The notes beneath the pieces were generated by a model. The model was not told where the DNA came from and searched no databases. It saw only the letters and a list, made by a program, of their open reading frames with translations. Shown one piece after another: positions 1 through 5,351 of a stretch of 5,351 nt of DNA. The stretch spans positions 1 through 5,351 of the forward strand of contig JAHWJK010000109.1 of NCBI GenBank assembly GCA_019348445.1, written 5' to 3'. The stretch comes from Actinomycetota bacterium. GTDB taxonomy: Bacteria; Actinomycetota; CADDZG01; WHSQ01. The position numbers and the translations under genes are program-made. Each line of letters starts with the position of its first letter. Within the stretch, counting starts at the first letter, position 1.

Positions 1-1125
1 GTCGAGCGGTAGCTGGTGCGTGTGGAACGTCTCGGCCCCCAACGGATCGCCGTCGTCGAGCACGAGCGGCAGGATGTCGTCGACCCACCGCCGCACGTTC
101 CCTTGTCCCATCCGAAGCTGGATCTGCTTGTCGAACAGCGTCAACATCGGAAGGGGATCGGCTTGGCCGCCGTACACGCCACTGAGCGAGATCGTGCCAC
201 CGCGGCGCACGATATCGATCGCGGAATAGAACGCGGACAAGCTGTCGACTCCGACCTTCTCCATGAGCTTCTTGCCGAGTGGGTCCGGGAGCATCGCCGT
301 CATCGCGGCCATCGTCTTTGCCACCTTCGTCCCAAGCGTGACCCCATGAGCCTCCATACCGACCGCGTCGATGACGGAGTCTGGGCCTCGACCTGCGGTC
401 ATGGCACGGATCGCGTCGCCGATGTTGTCGTGGTCTTCCAGATCGAGCACCTCGACGCCGCGTCTCCGTACCCGTTCGATGCGCTCGGGCACGATATCGA
501 CTCCTATGACGCGTTCGACGCCGAGATGCTGCGCGACGCGGCAGCACATGTCGCCGATCGGGCCTAGTCCCAGTACCACGAGCGATCCGCCTTTCGGTAC
601 GTCGGCGTATGCCACGGCCTGCCACGCGGTCGGCATCACATCCGAGAGATAGATGAAGCGCTCGTCCCGCGGTCCTTCCGGCACCTTTATCGGTCCGTAA
701 TGGGCTTGCGGGACGCGCAGGTATTCAGCCTGCCCGCCGGGAACCTGACCGTAGAGCTTCGTGTAGCCGAACAGCGCAGCGCCCATGCCCTGTTCTCGCA
801 CCTGCGTGGTCTCGCATTGTGACTGCAATCCCTGGCTGCACATGAAGCAATCTCCGCATGCGATGTTGAACGGGATCACCACCCGGTCTCCCGGTTTGAT
901 GTGGTCGACTTCGGTTCCCACTTCTTCGACGATCCCCATCGGCTCGTGGCCGATGATGTCGCCGACGTCGAGATGCGGGTTCATCACCTCGTAGAGGTGG
1001 AGGTCGGAACCGCAGATCGCGGTGGTGGTCACACGGATGATGGCATCGGTTGGCTCTTCGATGGTGGGGTCGGGATGCTCGTCGACCCGAACGTCTCGCT
1101 GTCCATGCCACGTGACCGCTTTCAT
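1..1125 (-). CDS. Zinc-dependent alcohol dehydrogenase, formaldehyde-dehydrogenase-like (C-terminus cut by window edge)
   Basis: Medium-chain zinc dehydrogenase, expected to act in the cytoplasm and oxidise an alcohol or aldehyde adduct with NAD(P). The reverse complement reads 375 codons from ATG at 1125 to base 1 with no stop. The GroES-like half carries catalytic zinc ligands Cys38 (AICGSD) and His60-Glu61 (GHEP). The structural zinc set is Cys90, Cys93, Cys96 and Cys104. Asp162 (LSDVMPT) is the probable third catalytic zinc ligand; Asp there, rather than Cys, is typical of the glutathione-independent formaldehyde dehydrogenase branch. The Rossmann motif GLGPIG is at 186-191, and acidic Asp210 at the end of the second strand favours NAD over NADP. 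A Met/Lys-rich stretch at about 260-300 fits the extra segment of FDH-like members. Family proteins are about 380-400 residues, so probably only a short C-terminal tail is missing. The gene is divergent from the lipoprotein gene. The substrate is not determinable; the family includes formaldehyde, threonine and other alcohol dehydrogenases. Confidence 0.93.
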   Translation of the reverse strand, partial: MKAVTWHGQRDVRVDEHPDPTIEEPTDAIIRVTTTAICGSDLHLYEVMNPHLDVGDIIGHEPMGIVEEVGTEVDHIKPGDRVVIPFNIACGDCFMCSQGLQSQCETTQVREQGMGAALFGYTKLYGQVPGGQAEYLRVPQAHYGPIKVPEGPRDERFIYLSDVMPTAWQAVAYADVPKGGSLVVLGLGPIGDMCCRVAQHLGVERVIGVDIVPERIERVRRRGVEVLDLEDHDNIGDAIRAMTAGRGPDSVIDAVGMEAHGVTLGTKVAKTMAAMTAMLPDPLGKKLMEKVGVDSLSAFYSAIDIVRRGGTISLSGVYGGQADPLPMLTLFDKQIQLRMGQGNVRRWVDDILPLVLDDGDPLGAETFHTHQLPLD

Positions 1126-1170
1126 ACCGCCCCTCCACTGCCTGTCGCCGTGTCGTAGTCACCTACCCTC
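1126..1170. other. Short divergent intergenic spacer
   Basis: Only 45 bp separate the two divergent start codons, or 84 bp if the lipoprotein starts at GTG 1210. Apart from the dehydrogenase ribosome binding site I see no convincing -35/-10 pair on either strand and no inverted repeat. Promoters for the two genes must overlap each other or lie inside the 5' ends of the coding regions. Confidence 0.5.
1130..1136 (-). promoter_or_regulatory. Ribosome binding site of the zinc dehydrogenase
   Basis: On the minus strand GGAGGGG is followed by CGGT and then ATG (1125-1123). The GGAGG core lies six bases from the start codon, which supports this start. Confidence 0.75.
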
Positions 1171-2850
1171 GTGGAGATTCCAAAAACTAAGTCGCCTAAT
1201 CTGCCGTGCGTGCGCTGGAGAGCGGTGGCGATCTGTTGCTTACTCGTCGGTGTTGTTTCGTCGTGTGATCGGTCGTCACGCTCACTCGATGGCGGCGACG
1301 TCACCGACGCGAAACCCAGTTTCGAACGACACGACGTCGCATGTGCCGAACTCGACCGGTTCGTGCAGCGCGTTAGACGCGGCTACGTCCCGGTCCGGTC
1401 GCCGGACATCACACTCATCCCGCACGAACCCAACCAGATCGGCCCACCGGACGCGGCGGTTCACGCCGGTCCCTATGACTATCTGGCGGAGGTCCCTCTG
1501 GTGTTGTACGGAAAAGGTCACGTCGAACCGATCGGGACCGTGGACGAAGCACCGACGATGGCGGACGTCGCGCCGACGATCGCGCGGCTGATCGGGTTCT
1601 CTCGTTTCGCTGCACCGGACGGCCGCGCGCTCACGACTGGTCTGCCGGCGAGCGGGACACCGCCGCGACTAGTCGTGACCGTCGTGTGGGATGGAGGCGG
1701 CTGGAACACGCTCCGTGAACACCCGCGGTCGTGGCCGTTCCTGAAGCGCATGATCGACCGCGGCGTGTCGTTCGGCGGAATGGAGATCGGTTCGACGCCA
1801 TCTGTGACCCCACCGATCCATACGACGCTTGGGACCGGCGCGTTCCCTAGAACGCACGGGATCCCGCACGTGAAGATGATGACCGCCGCCGGTGACTACG
1901 TCGACCCGATGGAGATGAACTCGCCTCGGTACATCAGGATTCCGGCGCTCGCCGACGTCTACGACCGTGCGCTTCGGAACCGTCCCGTAGTCGGCGTCGT
2001 CGCGACCGTCAATTGGCACCTCGGGATGATCGGTAGAGGAAGACTTCATCCAGGTGGCGACTCGGATCTCGCGGCACTGTTCACGTCGTCCGGGACCACG
2101 TTCGGCGATCCGGATCTCTACGAGATCCCTTCCGATCTCGCCGACCCCGAAGGTCTGGTTGCCGACGCCGAAGCTCTCGACGCGGCGGACGGAGCGACAG
2201 ACGGGATGTGGCGCGGCCACCCGCTCGATGATCCCGCCCTCCGTTACGCGGGACCTGCCTATGTCCGGTGGTTCGGAGATGCGCTGCGTTCGGTCATCGA
2301 TACACGCGGGTTCGGAGACGACCGCGTCCCCGATCTCGTGTTCGCCAACTTCAAGTCCCTCGACGACTCCGTGCACAAGTGGGGGTTGACGTCGAGAGAG
2401 ACCAGAGAGGTCCTCGCTGCAACGGATGCGGAGTTGAAGGCGTTGGTCGAGCATCTCGAGGACACCGTCGGGACGGGATCCTGGGTTGTGATCGTCACCG
2501 CAGATCATGGGACTTCGAAGTTCGTTGCCGACTCCGGTGGCTGGGCCGTGCACGGGCACGAACTCCGCGTGGACCTGAACCGCGCGTTCGACGTAGACGA
2601 GGAGCCTCTGTTCGAGCGAGTCAACTCGGCAGGGATCTACCTGAACGACGGTGCGGTGGCGCGGTCGAGACTCGATCTCGCCGAGGTCGGCGAATGGTTG
2701 CTCGACTACACGGCGATCGACAACCTCTACAAGATGGACGAGGTTCCGGCGTACTACGAGGACAAGGCGGAGGTGCCCCTTTTCGATGCCGTCATGTTCG
2801 GCGACCGCGTCGTCGCAAGGTCGTGCCGGAACACGGCTTCGCTCGACTAG
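1171..2850 (+). CDS. Lipoprotein phosphodiesterase/phosphatase of the alkaline phosphatase superfamily, apparently permuted
   Basis: Predicted metal-dependent phosphatase or phosphodiesterase (type I phosphodiesterase/nucleotide pyrophosphatase fold), anchored outside the membrane by lipid. The signal peptide has basic VRWR at 14-17, a hydrophobic stretch at 18-29 and lipobox VSSC with lipidated Cys32. Core residues appear in family order: Asp174 (WDGGGW), probable nucleophile Thr213 (SVTPPIHTTLGTG, then FPRTHGI), Asp398 and His402 (SLDDSVHKWG), Asp445-His446 (TADHG). Residues 70-153 (VRSPDI, VHAGPYDY, EVPLVLYGKGH, DVAPTIARLIGF) match the block that in PafA-like phosphatases follows the core and supplies the last zinc ligand; here it is N-terminal, with His98 the candidate ligand. 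His461 (VHGHE) is an alternative. The protein ends at 559 shortly after GDRVVARS, without that block. No clear Shine-Dalgarno sequence precedes GTG 1171; GTG 1210 would give a compact 19-residue signal ending at the same Cys. Substrate unknown: nucleotide, phosphodiester or phosphomonoester are all possible. Confidence 0.88.
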   Translation: MEIPKTKSPNLPCVRWRAVAICCLLVGVVSSCDRSSRSLDGGDVTDAKPSFERHDVACAELDRFVQRVRRGYVPVRSPDITLIPHEPNQIGPPDAAVHAGPYDYLAEVPLVLYGKGHVEPIGTVDEAPTMADVAPTIARLIGFSRFAAPDGRALTTGLPASGTPPRLVVTVVWDGGGWNTLREHPRSWPFLKRMIDRGVSFGGMEIGSTPSVTPPIHTTLGTGAFPRTHGIPHVKMMTAAGDYVDPMEMNSPRYIRIPALADVYDRALRNRPVVGVVATVNWHLGMIGRGRLHPGGDSDLAALFTSSGTTFGDPDLYEIPSDLADPEGLVADAEALDAADGATDGMWRGHPLDDPALRYAGPAYVRWFGDALRSVIDTRGFGDDRVPDLVFANFKSLDDSVHKWGLTSRETREVLAATDAELKALVEHLEDTVGTGSWVVIVTADHGTSKFVADSGGWAVHGHELRVDLNRAFDVDEEPLFERVNSAGIYLNDGAVARSRLDLAEVGEWLLDYTAIDNLYKMDEVPAYYEDKAEVPLFDAVMFGDRVVARSCRNTASLD

Positions 2851-2932
2851 ACAGATGTAACGTGACGAAGGTGACATACCGCTCGAATGATTCTCGTAAT
2901 CCGGTCGATTCTCGGATAGATATCTCGTTGTT
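2851..2932 (+). promoter_or_regulatory. Spacer with GTGAC direct repeat and small palindromes, possible kinase promoter region
   Basis: This 82-bp AT-richer gap lies between the phosphatase stop and the kinase start. GTGAC occurs at 2862-2866 and 2871-2875, nine bases apart, with the related GTAAC directly before at 2857-2861. GTGACA at 2871-2876 resembles a -35 element and CGTAAT at 2895-2900 a weak -10 with 18 bases between. An 8-base palindrome AGATATCT lies at 2918-2925, just ahead of the kinase start, and a small palindrome GAATGATTC at 2885-2893. No strong hairpin with a T-run is present, so I see no intrinsic terminator, and read-through from the phosphatase gene is possible. Which element, if any, acts as promoter or operator is inference. 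Confidence 0.25.
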
Positions 2933-4711
2933 GTGGGGAAATCACTCGAACATCTGCTGATCCCGTACCGGTTGCGGGTCGTTCGGATCGGCGTCCTGGC
3001 GACGTGGCTGACGGTCGCGAGCCTCATCGCGTTCGAGCGTCTCGCGCACCGGGAAACTATCGAACCGGCCCCGTTCTTCCTTCTGATAGCCGCGGCCGCC
3101 GTCGGCGCCGCAGTCGTGTCGACCTTGCCGTGGCAACGCCTGTTCGAGTCCGGCGTCGGCGTGTGGGTCCTCTACGCGTGGTCCGCGCTCGACATCCTGC
3201 TGATCACGCTGCTGATCGCTTATTCCGGCGGCTCCGACTCCGAGATCTTCATCCTCTTTTTCCTCACGACGGTGTTCTTCTCGGCGTCGTACCCCGAAGG
3301 CGGCCAGATCGGGCTGTCGGTGTTCACGCTCGGTTGCTACCTGGGCGTCCTCGCCGCAACCGGCTGGGAGGTGTCGTGGGGCGAGGTCATCATCCGCCTC
3401 GGGATCCTCGCGGTTATGGGCTTCATCGCCAGTTTCGTATCCCGCGAGCTCATCGAGCAGATGGTGGCCCGAGAAGAGGCCAGAGCCGAATCCGAACGCA
3501 GAGCGGAGCTGTTGCAGCGCGTCGCCACGGCTGCCAGAGAAGTGAGCGCCCTCGGCCCCGATGAGGTGCTGTCGAATGTCGTAGACGCGGCCGTCGACCT
3601 CGGTTTCGACGCGGTCGCCATCCTTGTCCTCGATGACGAACAGACGACGTTCACTCCCACGCACGCGCGCGGGCTGCCGGTCGATTTCACAGAACGAACC
3701 TTCCCCGTCACGGAAGGCCTTGTCGGTCTCGTGCTCGAGAACTCGGGCACCGTCGCGGTGAGCGACTACGCGTCTCTCGACGCGCCGGTCCCGGTGATCA
3801 AGACGGCGGGGATCACTGCCGCGACGTCGACACCGCTGTGGGTCGGGAGCGAGATCAAGGCAGTCTTGTCCGCCGGAAAGCGCGGCGACCGATCGCTCGC
3901 GTCGGAAGAGGTCGAAGCGGTCGAGCTCCTCGCAGGGATGGCCAGCCGCGCGCTCGAGAACGCAGAGCTGTACGAAGAAGAGCACCGTACGGTTCAGCGC
4001 CTGTCCGAAGTCGACCGTCTGAAGGACGAATTCCTCTCGATGGTTTCTCACGACCTACGCACTCCGCTCACGGTGATCGAAGGATCGGCCACGACGCTCG
4101 ACGTGAATTGGGATCGGGTAGACGAAGGCACGCGCACGAAGCTTCTTAGCGTCATCGGTTCGAATGCGAAGAAGCTCGGCGACATCATCACGAAGCTTCT
4201 CGATCTCACGCGCATGGAAGCAGGTCACTTCGAGATACGGGAGGAGCCTCTCGAGATCGGCCAGATCCTGATCGACGTCTCTTCTCGTCTCGACACGCTG
4301 CTCGCGGAACGCGACTTCGTCATCGAGGTGGAGCAACCGCTGGTCGTCGAAGCGGACCCGACGCTGATCGGTCGGGTCGTGGAGAACCTGCTGTCGAACG
4401 CCGCGAAGTACACGGCGGCCGGGACGAAGATCGAGTTGCTCGCCCACGCCGTCGGAGGCGAGTGCGTGGTAAGCGTTCGCGACGAAGGTGCGGGTATCCC
4501 GCGCGAAGACCTAGAGCACCTCGGTGAGAGGTTCTTCCGGGGCCGCGCAGCCTCGGGACCCGTGCGCGGGACCGGTCTCGGCATAGCTTGGGTGATACAG
4601 ATCCTGAGGTTGCACGGCAGCGACCTACGGGTGACGAGCACCGTTGGCGAGGGGTCGACGTTCGAGTTCTCGCTACCGCTTGCACACGTGGTCGAAGAAA
4701 CGCGCATCTAG
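2933..4711 (+). CDS. Membrane sensor histidine kinase with N-terminal six-helix region and GAF domain
   Basis: Two-component sensor kinase that would autophosphorylate a histidine and pass phosphate to a response regulator. About six membrane helices lie at roughly 18-34, 48-66, 77-97, 104-118, 125-143 and 151-170, with short loops and no large extracellular domain, so sensing is likely within the membrane or by the GAF domain. A charged helix (171-200) links to a GAF domain at about 200-345, which could bind a small ligand. A signalling helix (345-365) leads to the HisKA domain with phospho-acceptor His373 (SHDLRTPL). The HATPase_c domain shows N-box Asn485/Asn489 (ENLLSNAAKY), G1 DEGAGIP at 517-523, FFRG at 534-537 and G2 GTGLGIA at 546-552, so all catalytic motifs look intact. 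HAMP and PAS domains are not apparent. The GTG start has no good Shine-Dalgarno sequence, but the preceding in-frame codons offer no better start. A second kinase gene follows after 53 bp. The signal sensed is unknown. Confidence 0.93.
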   Translation: MGKSLEHLLIPYRLRVVRIGVLATWLTVASLIAFERLAHRETIEPAPFFLLIAAAAVGAAVVSTLPWQRLFESGVGVWVLYAWSALDILLITLLIAYSGGSDSEIFILFFLTTVFFSASYPEGGQIGLSVFTLGCYLGVLAATGWEVSWGEVIIRLGILAVMGFIASFVSRELIEQMVAREEARAESERRAELLQRVATAAREVSALGPDEVLSNVVDAAVDLGFDAVAILVLDDEQTTFTPTHARGLPVDFTERTFPVTEGLVGLVLENSGTVAVSDYASLDAPVPVIKTAGITAATSTPLWVGSEIKAVLSAGKRGDRSLASEEVEAVELLAGMASRALENAELYEEEHRTVQRLSEVDRLKDEFLSMVSHDLRTPLTVIEGSATTLDVNWDRVDEGTRTKLLSVIGSNAKKLGDIITKLLDLTRMEAGHFEIREEPLEIGQILIDVSSRLDTLLAERDFVIEVEQPLVVEADPTLIGRVVENLLSNAAKYTAAGTKIELLAHAVGGECVVSVRDEGAGIPREDLEHLGERFFRGRAASGPVRGTGLGIAWVIQILRLHGSDLRVTSTVGEGSTFEFSLPLAHVVEETRI

Positions 4712-4755
4712 CTTTCCTCGTATCCTCGCCGAGAGGCACTCGATCCTGCCTTCCC

Positions 4756-4762
4756 GGGAGGA
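4756..4762 (+). promoter_or_regulatory. Ribosome binding site of the second histidine kinase
   Basis: GGGAGGA precedes ATG 4765. The GGAGG core ends only three bases before the start codon, closer than usual, but it is a strong match and no better start is nearby. The 53-bp gap from the first kinase contains no convincing terminator. Confidence 0.65.
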
Positions 4763-4764
4763 AC

Positions 4765-5351
4765 ATGACGCCACCGACGGACAAAGACAGCACGCGACAA
4801 CAACTCGATGACGCCGCGGTGCGAGACGAACGTCAGGCGATGCTGGATCTCGTCGCGCATGACATAGCCACTCCCATCGCCACGGCGAAAGGGTCGGTTC
4901 ACCTCCTGCGCGAGTCGATGGATCAGTTGACGCCGGAGCAGGTTCAGACTCTGTTGGGAGCGCTCGATCGTTCGATCTCGGGTATCGAACGGATCGCGAA
5001 GAACCTTTCGGTCGACGCGCGCCTCGGGACCGGAGGTCTATCGGAAGGATTCGTCGACATATCCGTTGCGCAGCTCTTCGCGGAGCTCGAGGCAGACCTC
5101 TGCTCGCTGGCGCAGCAGAGAAAGATCGATCTCGGCTTCGAGGTCTTGCCCGATGCCCCTCGCGCGTTTTCGGGCGCGCTGCTACTTGCCCGGCAGGCAC
5201 TCGAGAACCTCATCACCAACGCGATCAAGTTCTCGCCACAAGAATCCACCGTGACGATCGCGGCGCGACGCGATGGACCATCCATCCGGTTCGAGGTGAC
5301 CGATCGAGGAGCGGGGGTTCCGGAGGCGGAGCAGGGCGTGCTGTTCGAGAG
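4765..5351 (+). CDS. Soluble histidine kinase without sensor domain (3' end outside window)
   Basis: Probable cytoplasmic histidine kinase; 195 complete codons are visible and the frame is still open at the window end. The first 25 residues are polar and charged with no membrane segment, followed directly by a HisKA-like dimerisation helix with candidate phospho-acceptor His32 in LVAHDIATPI. The second dimerisation helix covers about 57-85. The ATPase domain shows N-box Asn148/Asn152 (ENLITNAIKFSP), G1 DRGAGVP at 180-186, and the sequence stops at LFE, the start of the F-box; the G2 box must lie beyond the window. The H-box has Ala where most HisKA kinases carry Arg or another polar residue (HDLRTP), while His, Asp, Thr and Pro are kept. 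With no input domain it may be controlled by a partner, perhaps the membrane kinase upstream, or receive input through a C-terminal domain not seen here. It could instead act as a phosphatase or phosphotransfer partner. A response regulator may follow. Confidence 0.9.
   Translation, partial: MTPPTDKDSTRQQLDDAAVRDERQAMLDLVAHDIATPIATAKGSVHLLRESMDQLTPEQVQTLLGALDRSISGIERIAKNLSVDARLGTGGLSEGFVDISVAQLFAELEADLCSLAQQRKIDLGFEVLPDAPRAFSGALLLARQALENLITNAIKFSPQESTVTIAARRDGPSIRFEVTDRGAGVPEAEQGVLFE

Noticed and set aside
16..567. 183-codon plus-strand open frame over the dehydrogenase
   Set aside because: The minus strand here encodes a continuous zinc dehydrogenase with all zinc and nucleotide-binding motifs; the plus-strand product is His/Asp/Arg-rich and unrecognisable.
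1669..3027. Long 452-codon open frame on the minus strand, opposite the lipoprotein gene
   Set aside because: Its translation is rich in Arg, His, Asp and Val with no recognisable motif, and it mirrors the codon bias of the plus-strand gene, whose catalytic motifs are clear. It is an antisense shadow of GC-rich coding sequence.
2942..4051. 369-codon open frame on the minus strand, opposite the membrane kinase
   Set aside because: Low-complexity charged composition with no domain signal, and it fully overlaps a kinase gene with intact motifs; treated as a shadow frame.
4722..4737. Possible small hairpin (CCTC-loop-GAGG) between the two kinase genes, considered as a terminator
   Set aside because: The stem is only about four base pairs and no T-run follows, so it does not support transcription termination.
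4673..5200. 175-codon minus-strand open frame opposite the second kinase
   Set aside because: Arg/Pro/Ser-rich shadow product; the plus strand carries clear H, N and G1 boxes and a ribosome binding site.

Overview
The window is gene-dense, GC-rich bacterial chromosome holding four protein-coding genes, two of them cut by the window edges. High GC, GTG start codons, a lipobox-type lipoprotein and a formaldehyde-dehydrogenase-like zinc ADH all fit an actinobacterial genome, perhaps a deep-branching environmental lineage. No ribosomal or other phylogenetic marker is present, so this assignment is only inference. I see no tRNA, rRNA, CRISPR array, insertion sequence or long repeat.

Layout. (1) Positions 1-1125, minus strand: a zinc-dependent alcohol/formaldehyde dehydrogenase-like enzyme, read by translating the reverse complement; its last residues lie beyond position 1. 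(2) A 45-bp divergent spacer. (3) 1171-2850, plus strand: a predicted lipoprotein of the alkaline phosphatase / type I phosphodiesterase superfamily. Its segment order looks circularly permuted: the block that normally ends PafA-like phosphatases sits in front of the catalytic core. (4) An 82-bp spacer with a GTGAC direct repeat. (5) 2933-4711, plus strand: a six-helix membrane sensor histidine kinase with a GAF domain. (6) 4765 to the window end, plus strand: a second, soluble histidine kinase with no visible sensor domain, an unusual H-box, and a 3' end outside the window.

How the genes relate. The two kinases are co-oriented, 53 bp apart, and probably form one signalling unit; no response regulator is visible, so a partner may lie downstream. 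The phosphatase precedes them on the same strand, so an envelope phosphatase and a membrane sensor could be co-expressed, but nothing in the sequence proves a functional link. The dehydrogenase is divergent and probably an independent metabolic or detoxification gene. The most interesting item is the permuted phosphatase architecture, followed by the tandem kinase pair.
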